Shown here: positions 37,737-47,902 of the stretch, piece after piece
Position numbering within the stretch: the stretch's first letter is position 1
Layout of the letters: every line of letters starts with the position of its first letter
NCBI GenBank assembly: GCA_021846965.1
Contig: JAJZWA010000002.1
Coordinates: 1-64,000, forward strand
Direction of reading: 5' to 3'
Length of the DNA stretch: 64,000 bases
Source: Pseudomonadota bacterium
GTDB taxonomy: Bacteria; Pseudomonadota; Gammaproteobacteria; Burkholderiales; Burkholderiaceae_C
Made by a program: the position numbers and the translations under genes
The notes under the pieces: generated by a model
What the model saw: only the letters and a program-made list of their open reading frames with translations
The model's database searches: none
What the model was told of the DNA's origin: nothing

Positions 37737-37778
37737 GGTCCGATGGTTTGCGGATTCGTCGCGAGGCCCTGAAAGCGC

Positions 37779-39380
37779 TCAGGACTCCCCGGCCGGGGCG
37801 CCCGGAACCAGGATGGTGGGCGCCGCGGGCGCGGCCGTGCGCGGCCAGTCCGAGCTGAAGTGCAGGCCACGGCTTTCGTGGCGCAGGCGCGCCGAGCGCA
37901 CGATCAGTTCGGCCACCTGCAGCAGGTTGCGCAGTTCCAGCAGGTCGCGGTTGACCCGGAAATTCGCGTAGAACTCCTGCACCTCGGCCTGGAGCAGGGC
38001 GATGCGGTGCGCGGCGCGCTCCAGGCGCTTGTCGGTGCGCACGATGCCGACGTAATTCCACATCATGCGCCGCAGTTCATCCCAGTTGTGGCTGATCACC
38101 ACCAGTTCGTCGGCGTCGCTGACCCGGCTCTCATCCCAGTCGCGCAGCCGCGGCGCAGGTGCAGCCTGCTCCTGCGCGATGGCCTGCGCCGCGGCGGTGC
38201 CGAACACCACGCACTCCAGCAGGGAGTTGCTGGCCAGGCGATTGGCGCCGTGCAGGCCCGTGTAGGCGACCTCGCCGATGGCGTGCAGGCCGGGCAGGTC
38301 CGTGCGCCCGGACAGGTCGGTGAGCACGCCGCCGCAGGTGAAGTGCACCGCGGGCACCACGGGAATGGGTTCGCGCGCGATGTCGATGCCCAGTTCCAGG
38401 CAGCGTTGGTGGATGGTCGGGAAATGGTGCCGGATGAACTCCTCGCCGCGCGCCGTGATGTCGAGGTACACGCAGTCGATGCCGTGGCGCTTCATCTCGA
38501 AATCGATGGCGCGCGCGACCACGTCGCGCGGCGCCAGCTCCGCGCGTTCGTCGTGCGCGGGCATGAAGCGCGTGCCGTCGGGCAGGCGCAGCACGCCGCC
38601 CTCGCCGCGCACGGCCTCGGAAATGAGGAAGCTCTTGGCCTTGGGGTGGTACAGGCAGGTGGGATGGAACTGGATGAATTCCATGTTCGCCACCCGGCAC
38701 CCGGCGCGCCAGGCCATGGCCACGCCGTCGCCGCTGGCGGTGTCGGGATTCGTGGTGTAGCGGTAGACCTTGCCGGCGCCGCCGGTGGCCAGGATGGTGT
38801 GCGCGGCGCCGTAGGTGTTGACGCGCCCGCTGCCGAGGTCCAGCGCGTAGGCGCCCCAGCAGCGGTCCTGGTGGCCGTCCTCGACGTGGCGCCCGGTGAT
38901 CAGGTCCACCGCCACGTGGTTCTCCAGCAGCCGGATGCCCGGGTGGGCGCGCGCGCGCGCCAGCAGCGTGCGCTGGATCGCCGCGCCGGTGGCGTCGGCC
39001 ACGTGCGCGATGCGGCGCTGGCTGTGGCCGCCCTCGCGCGTCAGGTGCAGCTGGCCGTGTTCGGTGTCGAAGGGCACACCCTGCGCGCGCAGCCATTCGA
39101 TGGCCTTCGGCCCCTGCTCGATGACGAAGCGCGTGGCCGGCAGGTCGTTGAGCATGGCGCCGGCCACCATCGTGTCGTGCACATGGGACTCGAAGCTGTC
39201 GCCGCTGCCCAGCACCGCGGCGATGCCACCCTGCGCCCACTGGCTGGAGGAGACTTCGAGTTCGCGCTTGGCCAGCACGGTCACCGGCTGGTGGTCGGCC
39301 AGCTGCAGCGCGGCGCTGAGCCCGGCCAGGCCGCCCCCGATGATCAGCACGCCGTCGGAACGAGGGGTGGTCGATGCCAT
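37779..39380 (-). CDS. nadB: L-aspartate oxidase
   Basis: A 533-residue flavoprotein, first enzyme of de novo NAD synthesis: L-aspartate to iminoaspartate. FAD motif VLIIGGGLAGLSAALQL (about 11), then SSSQWAQGGIAAV (about 44), GEVAYTGLHGANRLASNSLLE-region near 355 (conserved in the fumarate reductase/aspartate oxidase family) and a C-terminal helical domain. nadA and nadC are not in this window. panC is 7 bp upstream, so these cofactor genes share a transcript. Confidence 0.95.
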   Translation of the reverse strand: MASTTPRSDGVLIIGGGLAGLSAALQLADHQPVTVLAKRELEVSSSQWAQGGIAAVLGSGDSFESHVHDTMVAGAMLNDLPATRFVIEQGPKAIEWLRAQGVPFDTEHGQLHLTREGGHSQRRIAHVADATGAAIQRTLLARARAHPGIRLLENHVAVDLITGRHVEDGHQDRCWGAYALDLGSGRVNTYGAAHTILATGGAGKVYRYTTNPDTASGDGVAMAWRAGCRVANMEFIQFHPTCLYHPKAKSFLISEAVRGEGGVLRLPDGTRFMPAHDERAELAPRDVVARAIDFEMKRHGIDCVYLDITARGEEFIRHHFPTIHQRCLELGIDIAREPIPVVPAVHFTCGGVLTDLSGRTDLPGLHAIGEVAYTGLHGANRLASNSLLECVVFGTAAAQAIAQEQAAPAPRLRDWDESRVSDADELVVISHNWDELRRMMWNYVGIVRTDKRLERAAHRIALLQAEVQEFYANFRVNRDLLELRNLLQVAELIVRSARLRHESRGLHFSSDWPRTAAPAAPTILVPGAPAGES

Positions 39381-39387
39381 GGAAGAT

Positions 39388-40236
39388 TCAGAATTCGAGG
39401 TTGTCGATCAGGCGCGTGCGCCCCAGGCGAGCCGCCCCCAGCACCACCAGGTGGGCTTCGCGGTGCAGTTCCTCCGCCTGCCCCGGCGCCTGCAGGTCGA
39501 CCCGGCGACGCACGCTGAGGTAATCGGGCTCCCAGCCCAGTTCGCGCAGGCCCCGCTCGGCCTGCGCCTGGGCCTGGCGCAGCTGCGCCAGATCGGAGCA
39601 GGCGCGCGCGCGCGCGGCCAGTTCGCGCAAGGCGCGCTGCAGCTGCGGCGCCTGTGCGCGCTCGGCCGCACTGAGGTAGCCGTTGCGCGAGGACATGGCC
39701 AGCCCGTCGTTCTCGCGCACCGTGTCGAGGCCCTCGATGCGCACCGGCAGCGCGAATTGCTCGACCATGGCGCGGATCAGCATCAGCTGCTGGTAGTCCT
39801 TCTTGCCGAACACCGCAGCCGAGGGTTGCACCAGTTGCAGCAGCTTGAGCACGACGGTGGTCACGCCCTCGAAATGCCCGGGGCGGGACGCGCCCTCGAG
39901 TTCGCCGGCCAGGCGTGGATCGGGACGCACGTGGAAGGTCTGCGGCGCCGGGTACATCTCGGATTCATCGGGCGCGAACAGCAGGTCGCAACCCGCCTGC
40001 TCCAGCAATTGCGCGTCGCGCTGCAGGGTGCGGGGATAGCGGTCGAAGTCCTCGCCGGGGCCGAATTGCAGGCGGTTGACGAACACGCTGGCGATGACCG
40101 GAGCGCCGAGTTCGCGGGCCCGGGCCACCAGCGCCAGGTGGCCGGCATGCAGGTTGCCCATGGTGGGCACCAGCACGGGGCGGGACCCGGAGGACAGGGC
40201 CTCGCGCAGCGTCGCGCGGCTGTGCAGGATCTGCAT
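39388..40236 (-). CDS. panC: pantothenate synthetase
   Basis: A 282-residue enzyme that joins pantoate and beta-alanine with ATP. The HIGH-like motif is in PTMGNLHAGHLALV (about 25); VFGKKDYQQLMLIR (about 145) and SSRNGYLSAAER (about 180) are family hallmarks. Order in the transcript: panB, panC, nadB, phosphatase. The panB stop is 12 bp upstream. Confidence 0.96.
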   Translation of the reverse strand: MQILHSRATLREALSSGSRPVLVPTMGNLHAGHLALVARARELGAPVIASVFVNRLQFGPGEDFDRYPRTLQRDAQLLEQAGCDLLFAPDESEMYPAPQTFHVRPDPRLAGELEGASRPGHFEGVTTVVLKLLQLVQPSAAVFGKKDYQQLMLIRAMVEQFALPVRIEGLDTVRENDGLAMSSRNGYLSAAERAQAPQLQRALRELAARARACSDLAQLRQAQAQAERGLRELGWEPDYLSVRRRVDLQAPGQAEELHREAHLVVLGAARLGRTRLIDNLEF

Positions 40237-40248
40237 GGCTCGGATTCC

Positions 40249-41115
40249 TCAGCTCGCGTAGCCGTGCAGCGCCTCGTCGGGGAAGGCGCCGGACTTGACG
40301 TCACGCACATAGGCCTGCACGGCCGCGTGGATGCTGCCCGCGCCGAGCATGAAATTGCGCACGAAGCGCGGCTTGGCGCCCAGCGTGATGTCGAGCATGT
40401 CGTGCAGCACGAGCACCTGGCCGTGGGTGCGCGCACCGGCGCCGATGCCGATGGTGATGCCCGGGAATCCGGCGCTGACCCGCGCGGCCAGATCCGAGGG
40501 CACCAGCTCGAGCACCAGCATCGCGGCTCCGGCCTCGCCGAGTTCGCGCGCCTGGCGCAGCAGGGTCTGCGCGCCCTGTTCGTCGCGTCCCTGGATACGG
40601 TAGCCGCCCAGCGCATGCACGCTCTGCGGCGTGAGCCCGAGATGCGCGCACACCGGAATGCCCCTTTGCACCAGTGCGTCCACCACCGGCGGGGTCCAGC
40701 CGCCGCCTTCGAGCTTGACCATCTGCGCGCCGGCCTGCATCAGCGCGGCGGCGCTGCGCACAGCCTGCGCGACATCGGCCTGGTAACTGCCGAAGGGCAG
40801 GTCGGCGATCACCCAGGAGCGGGGTGCGCCGCGGCTCACGCAGGCCACGTGGTAGCTCATCTGCTCCAGGCTCACCGGCAGCGTGGAGGCGTGGCCCTGC
40901 ATGACCATGCCCAGCGAGTCGCCCACCAGCAGGCAGTCGACGCCGCAGTCCTCGAGCAGGGCGGCGCTGGCGGCGTCGTAGGCGGTGAGCATGGCGATCT
41001 TCTCGCCGGCCTCGCGCATCGATCGCAGCCTGTGCAGGGTCATGGGCTTGCGGCCCGTGGAGGGCGCCGTGCCGCCATAGGGCGTGGAGGCACCCTGGGA
41101 GTGGGGTTCGGACAT
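40249..41115 (-). CDS. panB: 3-methyl-2-oxobutanoate hydroxymethyltransferase
   Basis: A 288-residue TIM-barrel enzyme: ketopantoate from alpha-ketoisovalerate and 5,10-methylene-THF. Motifs: [22 protein letters not shown] (about 35), [18 protein letters not shown] (metal/substrate site, about 62) and [15 protein letters not shown] (about 145). It uses the folate one-carbon pool that metF also draws on. The scpA gene is 2 bp upstream. Confidence 0.96.
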   Translation of the reverse strand: MSEPHSQGASTPYGGTAPSTGRKPMTLHRLRSMREAGEKIAMLTAYDAASAALLEDCGVDCLLVGDSLGMVMQGHASTLPVSLEQMSYHVACVSRGAPRSWVIADLPFGSYQADVAQAVRSAAALMQAGAQMVKLEGGGWTPPVVDALVQRGIPVCAHLGLTPQSVHALGGYRIQGRDEQGAQTLLRQARELGEAGAAMLVLELVPSDLAARVSAGFPGITIGIGAGARTHGQVLVLHDMLDITLGAKPRFVRNFMLGAGSIHAAVQAYVRDVKSGAFPDEALHGYAS

Positions 41116-41117
41116 GG

Positions 41118-41966
41118 TCAGGAGGGGGTGTAGGCCAGGCGCAGGTACAGTGGCGCGAAGGCCTCGGCCTGGGTGATCTGCACCAGGCCCTCGCGCGCCA
41201 GCTCCAGCAGCGCCACGAAGGTGACCACCGCGTGCAGCACGCCTTGCGTGGGCTCGAAAAGGTCGGAGAACTCGGCCCAGCGCCGGTCCTGCAGGCGCCG
41301 CAGCACGCCGCTCATCACCTCGCGCATGGAAATCTGCTCGCGCCCGATGGTGTGATGCGCGTTCAGGCGCGCGCGCCGCAGCACGTCGGCCCAGGCGCTG
41401 CGCAGTTCCTCGACCCCGAGCTCGGGCAGCAGCGAGCGCGGCGTGCGCTCCACCGCCACCTGCACGCGCCAGAAGTCGCGCCCGGCCTGCGGCAGTGCGT
41501 CGAGTTGCTGCGCCGCCAGCTTCATGCGTTCGTACTCGAGCAGGCGTCGCACCAGCTCGGCGCGCGGATCCTCGGGTTCTCCGCCGTCGGGAGCCGGGGG
41601 GCGCGGCAGCAGCATGCGCGACTTGATCTCGATGAGCATGGCCGCCATCAGCAGGTATTCGGCGGCCAGCTCCAGGTTGGTGCGCCGGATCTGCTCCACG
41701 TATTCCAGGTACTGGCGCGTGACCTGGGCCAGCGGAATGTCCAGGATGTTGAAATCCTGGCGCCGGATCAGGTAGAGCAGCAGGTCCAGCGGCCCCTCGA
41801 AGGCCTCGAGGAAGACTTCCAGCGCATCGGGGGGGATGTACAGGTCCTGCGGCAGCTCGAACAGGGGCTGTCCGTACAGCCGGGCCACCGCCAGGCCGTC
41901 GACGGTCTGCGGCAGCGAATCCGCGGCCGCGGCCAGCGCCTGCTCGGGCGCGCCGGGATCGGCCAT
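41118..41966 (-). CDS. scpA: segregation and condensation protein A
   Basis: A 282-residue kleisin of the Smc-ScpAB condensin. The N-terminal half has [28 protein letters not shown] (about 50) and [22 protein letters not shown] (about 93); the C-terminal winged-helix ends near residue 275. The ATG at 41966 is used; a GTG at 41978 is an in-frame alternative. It is the head of, or second in, a run with DUF3460, panB, panC and nadB. scpB is not in this window. Confidence 0.92.
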   Translation of the reverse strand: MADPGAPEQALAAAADSLPQTVDGLAVARLYGQPLFELPQDLYIPPDALEVFLEAFEGPLDLLLYLIRRQDFNILDIPLAQVTRQYLEYVEQIRRTNLELAAEYLLMAAMLIEIKSRMLLPRPPAPDGGEPEDPRAELVRRLLEYERMKLAAQQLDALPQAGRDFWRVQVAVERTPRSLLPELGVEELRSAWADVLRRARLNAHHTIGREQISMREVMSGVLRRLQDRRWAEFSDLFEPTQGVLHAVVTFVALLELAREGLVQITQAEAFAPLYLRLAYTPS

Positions 41967-41995
41967 GGCGCTGGACACCGGGCTGGCTCCGGTTC

Positions 41996-42193
41996 TCAGT
42001 CGATGCCGTACACGTAGGCCTTCTGGCGCACGCGGGCGGCGTCGAAGCCGGCGCGCAGCTGGGGATCCTGCGGGCGGTCCCACAGCAGGGCGCGCCCGGC
42101 CTTCTGCTCGGACTCGAGCTCGGGGCGCTGGGACTTCAGTTCCTGCAGGAAACGCGTGGCTTCGGACACGTAGGGTTTGACGGCGAGGGGCAT
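41996..42193 (-). CDS. DUF3460-family protein
   Basis: A 65-residue protein beginning [20 protein letters not shown] and ending VYGID. This short family is found in betaproteobacteria directly upstream of scpA-panB-type clusters. Its function is unknown. It appears cytoplasmic, charged and helical. It would be easily missed, since it is shorter than 70 codons. Confidence 0.8.
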   Translation of the reverse strand: MPLAVKPYVSEATRFLQELKSQRPELESEQKAGRALLWDRPQDPQLRAGFDAARVRQKAYVYGID

Positions 42194-42243
42194 GGGCGTC
42201 GTACCGGGGTAGGAGGATGCTGCGAAAAGGCCAAGGTGCAATC

Positions 42244-43326
42244 TTAGGCGGTTTGCGCCCGCGGGTCCGCGGCCGCGCGCAGCAGGCCCAGCGCCGCATC
42301 GCAGGCCGCCGAGGCCAGGGGTACCTGCCCGTAGCCTCCGAGGGTGACACTCAGGCTGCTCAGCTCGGGGCTGAACAGCTCCGGGCCGGTGCTCGTGAAC
42401 AGCATCAGCAGCGGGCGCGTCAGCGCCGCCGCCAGGTGGCTGAAACCGCTGTCCACGCCCACCACCAGCCTGGCGCCGGCGAGCAGCCACGCCATGTCGG
42501 TCAGGCTGCCCCGCGGTGCCAGGCTGGCCTCGCCCGCGGGCCAGGCGGCGATGAGGGCCTCGGCGCGTGCCCGCTCCGCCTCGCTGCCCCAGGGCAGCAC
42601 CAGGCGCAGGCCCCGGCCCAGCAGGCATTCTCCCAGCACGCGCCAATGGTCCTGCGGCCAGAGTTTGTCCGGCTTGGAGGCGCCATGCGCGAACACGGCA
42701 TAGGGCGAGGGCGACTGGCGGGCGCCGGGGGGCGGCCCGGCGAACACGCCGCGCAGGCCGTAGCGCGTCGGGCCCGAGGCATCGGTGTCGAACAAGGCCT
42801 GCGCGAACAGGCGGCGCCCGAGGGTGCCGTGCACCCCCGGCGGTCGCGCGTAGTGGCGGTCGAACAGGCGCGCCGCCATCGGCTCGCCGCCGCAGTCCTG
42901 CGCACGGTAGCCCACGCGCAGTCCCCCGGGGGCCAGGCGCGCCATGCGCGCCACCAGCGCACTCTTGAGCACGCTCTGCGGGTCCCAGACCAGGTCGAAG
43001 GTCTGGCCGCGCAGCGCGCGCACGCGGCGCAGCAGCTCCCGCAGTGCGCCGGCGCGGCCCTGTTGCGCCTCCTTCAGCGGCAGGGCGTGCACCTGGCGCA
43101 CACCCGGGTGCATGCGCGGGATCTCGGCGAAGCGCCGGTCCACCACCCAGTGCAGCTCCAGGCCCGGCCAGCGCGCCAGGATGTCCGAGACGGCGGGCAG
43201 GGTCTGCACCTGGTCCCCCATGGCCGAGAGTTGAACCAGCAGCACCCGGCCGGGCCCGCCCGGTCGGGGGCCCGGCCAGCGCAAGGAGGTCTGCGCAGCG
43301 CCGGCGACCGGCGGCGCGGTGTTCAC
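42244..43326 (-). CDS. LPS heptosyltransferase-type glycosyltransferase (GT9)
   Basis: A 360-residue GT-B enzyme of family 9. Hallmarks: N-terminal VLLVQLSAMGDQVQTLPAVSD, ELHWVVDRRF, FDLVWDPQSVLKSA, and C-terminal FAHGASKPDKLWP and LVVGVDSGFSHLAAAL for ADP-heptose binding. It resembles WaaC, which adds the first heptose to Kdo, but the acceptor is inferred. The start is a GTG whose last two bases overlap the TGA of kdoO (GTGA), so the two are translationally coupled. Confidence 0.85.
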   Translation of the reverse strand: MNTAPPVAGAAQTSLRWPGPRPGGPGRVLLVQLSAMGDQVQTLPAVSDILARWPGLELHWVVDRRFAEIPRMHPGVRQVHALPLKEAQQGRAGALRELLRRVRALRGQTFDLVWDPQSVLKSALVARMARLAPGGLRVGYRAQDCGGEPMAARLFDRHYARPPGVHGTLGRRLFAQALFDTDASGPTRYGLRGVFAGPPPGARQSPSPYAVFAHGASKPDKLWPQDHWRVLGECLLGRGLRLVLPWGSEAERARAEALIAAWPAGEASLAPRGSLTDMAWLLAGARLVVGVDSGFSHLAAALTRPLLMLFTSTGPELFSPELSSLSVTLGGYGQVPLASAACDAALGLLRAAADPRAQTA

Positions 43327-44258
43327 GGATGGCGGGCCGGCACGCCGAGGTCGCGCCCGAGCACCCGCTCGAGCACGCGCAGCGGCGCCGTCGACGGCAC
43401 CAGTTGGTCGTCCGGGTGCAGGTAGAAGGTCTGCTCCATCATGTGCTGCCCGCCCATGACCGCATGCAGCACCTGGTCGGAGAACACCACCCAGGTGCTG
43501 CCTGGAGCGAAGTCCACCGCGGCCTGGGGTGCGTCGCGCTGGTAGTCCAGGTCGGCCTTGGCCAGGTCGTGCAGTTGCAGCATGGCCTGGTCGTAGGGGG
43601 TGCGCAGGGCCTTGGTCACGCGCAGCAGGCGCAGCAGCCGGGCCGAGCCGGGAAAGGCCGGGCGCAGGCGCGGGGCGAAGCGTTCGGCGAAATCGGCGAA
43701 GGCCTCGCCGACACGCCACTGGCGCGCCCGCTGGCCCGGGTGCACGTTGGTGAACACCCGCAGCAGTCGCACCCCGCGCATCGGATTGGAGGGGAAGGCG
43801 TCCACATGCAGCCGGGTGTCGTCCTGGCGCCAGGATCGAGTCCGGGATTCCACCTCGAAGGGGCGCAGCGAGGCATTGCCGGCACGCAGCTTGCCGCGGT
43901 ACTGGGGGAACAGGCGTTCGACCAGCTGCTGGGACTGCAGGGCGAAGCGCTCGATCATCGCGCGCAGCTGCGCCAGCTGGGCCTCCTCGCCCTGCGCGCC
44001 GCGCAGCTCGCCGGACTGGCGCAGGCTGATGTTCTTGGCCTGCCCGTTGCTCCAGCGCGGATCCAGGAAGCGGGCCTCGCCCTCGCGCAAGGCGAAGGGC
44101 ATGCGCGCGAAGCGCAGTACGCAGCCGGCCTCCACCAGGTGCTCCAGGTGCCGGCTGGGGCCCTGCTCGTAGGCGGTATCGTCGAAGTCGCGCAGCGCCT
44201 GCTGCGGCGTGGGCTGCGCCGGACGGCGCCCCCCGGGCAGGTTCATCGGGCCTGGCAT
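43323..44258 (-). CDS. kdoO: Kdo hydroxylase (Fe(II)/2-oxoglutarate oxygenase)
   Basis: A 311-residue non-heme iron oxygenase of the KdoO family, which hydroxylates Kdo at C3 in the lipid A inner core to give Ko (known for Burkholderia and Yersinia). The metal motif HxD is HVD in RLHVDAFPSNP (about 151-153), and the distal His is in DQVLHAVMGGQH (about 266). It is paired with a heptosyltransferase, fitting an inner-core role. Start: MPGPMNLPGG after GAGGAGCC; a further ATG just upstream (44261) is possible. Confidence 0.85.
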   Translation of the reverse strand: MPGPMNLPGGRRPAQPTPQQALRDFDDTAYEQGPSRHLEHLVEAGCVLRFARMPFALREGEARFLDPRWSNGQAKNISLRQSGELRGAQGEEAQLAQLRAMIERFALQSQQLVERLFPQYRGKLRAGNASLRPFEVESRTRSWRQDDTRLHVDAFPSNPMRGVRLLRVFTNVHPGQRARQWRVGEAFADFAERFAPRLRPAFPGSARLLRLLRVTKALRTPYDQAMLQLHDLAKADLDYQRDAPQAAVDFAPGSTWVVFSDQVLHAVMGGQHMMEQTFYLHPDDQLVPSTAPLRVLERVLGRDLGVPARHP

Positions 44259-44281
44259 CATGGCTCCTCGTGCCGAGGGAC

Positions 44282-46456
44282 TCAGCTCACCCGCATGCCG
44301 GGCCGCGCGCCCGCGTCGGGAGACAACAGGAAAATGCCCGGCGCGCCGTCGTCGCCGGAGGCGGCCAGCACCATGCCTTCGCTGAGCCCGAACTTCATCT
44401 TGCGCGGCGCCAGGTTGGCCACCACCACCGTGAGCTTGCCCACCAGCGCGGCCGGATCGTAGGCGGAGGCGATGCCGGAGAACACGTTGCGCAGCCGCGG
44501 CTGCCCCGCGTCGTCGCGCTCGCCCAGGTCCAGGCTCAGGCGCAGCAGCTTGGTCGAGCCCTCGACCCGCCCGGCGTCGTGGATGCGCGCGATGCGCAGC
44601 TCCACGCGCGCGAAATCGTCGATGCCGATGCTGGCCGGCGCGCCGTCCTTTGCCGGTGGCGCCGCGGCGGCGGCCGCCGCGGGGGCCTCGGGCGCAGGCG
44701 CGGGCGCCTCCGGCTCCAGCAGGCGCTGCAGGCTGGCGGGGTCCACACGCTGCATCAGGTGACGGTAGGGGGCCACCCGCCGGGGCAGCTCGGCGCAGTC
44801 GCTCCAGAGAAAATCGCGCTCCAGCCCGAACAGTTCCCGGGCCACCCGCGAGGCCGTGCCCGGCAGCACCGGCGCCAGCAGCACCGACAAGGTCCAGAAG
44901 CCCGCCAGGGCCCGCGAGCACACGTCCTGCAGCTCGGCGCGGCGCGCCGGGTCCTTGGCCAGCACCCAGGGCTGGGCGCTGTCGAAAGCCGCGTTGATGC
45001 GGTCCGCATGGGCCATGATCTCGCGCAGCGCGCGCGCATACTCGCGCCCGTCCAGCGCGCTGCGCACGTCGTGCGCCAGCGCCTGCGCGGCGTCGCGCAT
45101 CGCGTCGGTGGCGCCCAGGTAGTCCAGGCGGCCGTCGAAATGCTGGGCGATGAAGCGGCTGGCGCGGCTGGCGATGTTCACGTACTTGCCGATCAGGTCG
45201 CTGTTCACCCGCGCCACGAAATCCTCGGCGCCGAAGTCGAGGTCGTCGACCCGCGCCGACAGCTTGGCCGCCAGGTAGTAGCGCAGCCATTCGGGATCGA
45301 GCTTGAGCTCCAGGTAGCGCAGCGGCGAGATTCCGGTGCCCCGGCTCTTGCTCATCTTCTCGCCCCCGACCGTCACGTGGCCGTGGACATTGATCTGGCT
45401 CGGCGTCTTGCGCCCGGAGTAGTGCAGCATGGCAGGCCAGAACAGCGTGTGGAAGTACACGATGTCCTTGCCGATGAAATGCACCTGTTCCACCGAGGGG
45501 TCGGCGATGAATTCGTCGAAACCCTGGGAGGTGCGCGAAGCTTCGTGCCAATGCGCGGCGGCCTGGCCCTTGTCGAAGTGGTTCTTCAGGCTCGCCAGGT
45601 AACCGATGGGCGCGTCCAGCCAGACGTAGAAATACTTGCCCGGCGCGTCGGGGATCTCGATGCCGAAATACGGAGCGTCGCGGGAAATGTCCCAGTCGGC
45701 CAGCCCGCCGTGGCCGTGTTCGTCGACGGCGAACCACTCGCGCACCTTGTTGAGCACCTCCGCCTGCAGGCGTGGCACCCCGTGCGCGGCGTTGCCCTGG
45801 GTCCACTCGCGCAGGAACTCGGCGCAGCGCGGCGACGACAGCTGGAAGAAATAGTGCTCGCTGCTGCGCAGTTCCGGCGTGGCGCCGGACAGCACCGAGT
45901 AGGGCTTGCGCAGCTCCGTGGGCCCGTAGACCGCGCCGCAGACCTCGCAGGAGTCGCCGTACTGGTCGGCGGAATCGCATTTCGGGCAGTGGCCCTTGAT
46001 ATAGCGGTCGGGCAGGAACATGCCCTTGACGGGGTCGTAGAACTGCTCGATCGAGCGCGCGTAGATCAGGCCCGCCCGGCGCAGCGCGCGGTAGATGTCC
46101 TGCGCCAGCCGGTGGTTCTCGGGGCCGTCGGTGCTGTGCCAGTTGTCGAAGCGGATGAGGAATCCGTCCAGGTAGGCCTGGCGCCCGGCGGCGATGTCGG
46201 CGACGAAGGCCTGCGGGGTCTTGCCCGCCTTCTCGGCGGCGATCATGATGGGTGCCCCGTGCGCGTCGTCGGCGCAGACGAAATGCACCTCGTGGCCCAG
46301 CATGCGCTGCAGGCGCACCCAGATGTCGGCCTGGATGTACTCCATCATGTGGCCGATGTGGAAGGCGCCGTTGGCATAGGGCAGCGCCGTGGTGACGAAC
46401 AGGCGTCGCTTCGCGGCGAGCGGGGGGCTGGAGGGGGAGGGCGTCGGCGAGGTCAT
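44282..46456 (-). CDS. metG: methionyl-tRNA synthetase
   Basis: A 724-residue class I synthetase. HIGH is at 33-36 (GAFHIGHMM), KMSKS near 370 ([11 protein letters not shown]), with a zinc-binding connective insert (CPKCDS, CEVCG about 145-165). A C-terminal OB-fold (EMAPII-like) tRNA-binding domain from about 620 ([11 protein letters not shown]) follows a Pro/Ala linker. It charges tRNA-Met. Divergent from mrp across a 206-bp GC-rich gap. The usual metG-mrp neighbourhood. Confidence 0.97.
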   Translation of the reverse strand: MTSPTPSPSSPPLAAKRRLFVTTALPYANGAFHIGHMMEYIQADIWVRLQRMLGHEVHFVCADDAHGAPIMIAAEKAGKTPQAFVADIAAGRQAYLDGFLIRFDNWHSTDGPENHRLAQDIYRALRRAGLIYARSIEQFYDPVKGMFLPDRYIKGHCPKCDSADQYGDSCEVCGAVYGPTELRKPYSVLSGATPELRSSEHYFFQLSSPRCAEFLREWTQGNAAHGVPRLQAEVLNKVREWFAVDEHGHGGLADWDISRDAPYFGIEIPDAPGKYFYVWLDAPIGYLASLKNHFDKGQAAAHWHEASRTSQGFDEFIADPSVEQVHFIGKDIVYFHTLFWPAMLHYSGRKTPSQINVHGHVTVGGEKMSKSRGTGISPLRYLELKLDPEWLRYYLAAKLSARVDDLDFGAEDFVARVNSDLIGKYVNIASRASRFIAQHFDGRLDYLGATDAMRDAAQALAHDVRSALDGREYARALREIMAHADRINAAFDSAQPWVLAKDPARRAELQDVCSRALAGFWTLSVLLAPVLPGTASRVARELFGLERDFLWSDCAELPRRVAPYRHLMQRVDPASLQRLLEPEAPAPAPEAPAAAAAAAPPAKDGAPASIGIDDFARVELRIARIHDAGRVEGSTKLLRLSLDLGERDDAGQPRLRNVFSGIASAYDPAALVGKLTVVVANLAPRKMKFGLSEGMVLAASGDDGAPGIFLLSPDAGARPGMRVS

Positions 46457-46662
46457 ACGCGGTGGAATGCTGGCCGGCCGGGGGGGCCGGCGCGGCGGGG
46501 GCGGCTGGGGCCGGCGCGTGCCGGCGTGGCGGCGCGGGGCGCGCCGAATGCGTCATTGTAGGCAGGCGCCGCGCAGCCTTGTGCCGGGCGGGGCTAGACT
46601 TGCGGGCTCTGGTGCCCCCTTGCCCGGGCGCGCCGAATCCTGTCACTCCCTTCACCCCCGCC

Positions 46663-47763
46663 ATGTCCTCGCTGCCGACCCAGGAACAGATCGAACAAGC
46701 CCTCGACGCCGTTGCCGATCCCGGCAGCGGCCAGGGATTGCGTGCCGCGCGCGTGCTGCGCAAGGTGGAGCCGGCCGGCTCCGGCGTGCGCGTGCAGCTG
46801 CAGTTCCGCTACCCGGCCCGCAGCCAGCACGAGGCCGTGCGCGCGGCCGTGCGCGAGGCCCTGCGCGCCCTGCCCGGGGCCGCGGCGCTCGACGTGCAGG
46901 TGGACATCTCCACGCGTATCGAGGCGCATTCGGTGCAGCGCGGTGTGCGCACCCTCGAGGGCGTGCGCAACGTGATTGCGGTGGCCTCCGGCAAGGGCGG
47001 CGTGGGCAAGAGCACCACGGCGGCCAACCTGGCGCTGGCGCTGGCCGCCGAGGGGGCGAAGGTCGGGCTGCTGGACGCCGATATCTACGGGCCCTCCCAG
47101 CAGATGATGCTGGGCCTGCAGGGGCGCCCGCAGAGCAGCGACGGCAAGACCATGGAGCCCCTGATCGGCCACGGCCTGCAGGTCATGTCCATCGGCGTGC
47201 TGATGGACGCCGACACGCCGATGATCTGGCGCGGGCCCATGGCCACGCAGGCGCTGGAGCAATTGCTGCACCAGACCCACTGGCAGGACCTGGACTACCT
47301 GGTGGTGGACATGCCTCCCGGCACCGGCGACATCCAGCTCACGCTGAGCCAGCGCGTGCCCCTGACCGGCGCGGTGATCGTCACCACGCCCCAGGACATC
47401 GCCTTGCTGGATGCCCGCAAGGGCCTGAAGATGTTCGAGAAGGTGCAGGTGCCGGTGCTGGGCATCGTCGAGAACATGGCGACCCACGTGTGCTCGAACT
47501 GCGGCCACGTGGAAGCCATTTTCGGCAGCGGCGGCGGCCGGCGCATGGCCGAGGACTACGGGGTGGAACTGCTGGGCTCGCTGCCGCTGGACCTGCGCAT
47601 CCGCGAGCAGGCCGACAGCGGCACCCCCAGCGTGGCGGCGGAGCCGCAGGGGCCGGCCGCCACCGAATACCTGGCCATCGCCCGCCGCCTGGGTGCCCGC
47701 GTGGCGCAGCGCGCGCGCGATTATTCGGCGCGCTTTCCCAGCATCAAGGTGGTGGATACCTGA
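46663..47763 (+). CDS. apbC: iron-sulfur cluster carrier ATPase Mrp/ApbC
   Basis: A 366-residue P-loop protein. N-terminal MIP18/DUF59 domain (about 8-85), then the ATPase with deviant Walker A IAVASGKGGVGKSTTAANLA (109-117 core), DADIYGPSQQMMLG and DMPPGTGDIQLT. The cluster-binding CxxC is HVCSNCGHVE (about 280). It carries Fe-S clusters between scaffold and target proteins. Divergent from metG. The 3' gap before fadD holds a palindromic operator. Confidence 0.95.
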   Translation: MSSLPTQEQIEQALDAVADPGSGQGLRAARVLRKVEPAGSGVRVQLQFRYPARSQHEAVRAAVREALRALPGAAALDVQVDISTRIEAHSVQRGVRTLEGVRNVIAVASGKGGVGKSTTAANLALALAAEGAKVGLLDADIYGPSQQMMLGLQGRPQSSDGKTMEPLIGHGLQVMSIGVLMDADTPMIWRGPMATQALEQLLHQTHWQDLDYLVVDMPPGTGDIQLTLSQRVPLTGAVIVTTPQDIALLDARKGLKMFEKVQVPVLGIVENMATHVCSNCGHVEAIFGSGGGRRMAEDYGVELLGSLPLDLRIREQADSGTPSVAAEPQGPAATEYLAIARRLGARVAQRARDYSARFPSIKVVDT

Positions 47764-47842
47764 GCCTGGCGGGCCAGACCCCTGCTGGCCGTGCGGATGG
47801 GCTGGGCAAGTCGGGGTGCTGCGGGTTATGCTTCGCGGGCAT

Positions 47843-47858
47843 ACGAACGATCGTTCGT
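47843..47858. promoter_or_regulatory. perfect 16-bp palindrome, probable TetR-type operator of fadD
   Basis: ACGAACGATCGTTCGT is an exact inverted repeat, 45 bp before the fadD ATG. Palindromes with an ACGAAC...GTTCGT form are typical of TetR-family regulators, including those of fatty-acid degradation. It lies where a promoter -10/+1 is expected. The regulator is not encoded in this window. I saw no second copy. Confidence 0.65.
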
Positions 47859-47902
47859 TTTTCCGCCCCGCAGAAGGGCGGTTTCCTACCGAGGAGATCC
47901 CG

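Noticed and set aside
43323-46763. A 1146-codon open frame on the minus strand
   Set aside because: Its last 311 codons are kdoO; the remainder overlaps metG in a different frame and is composition-driven.
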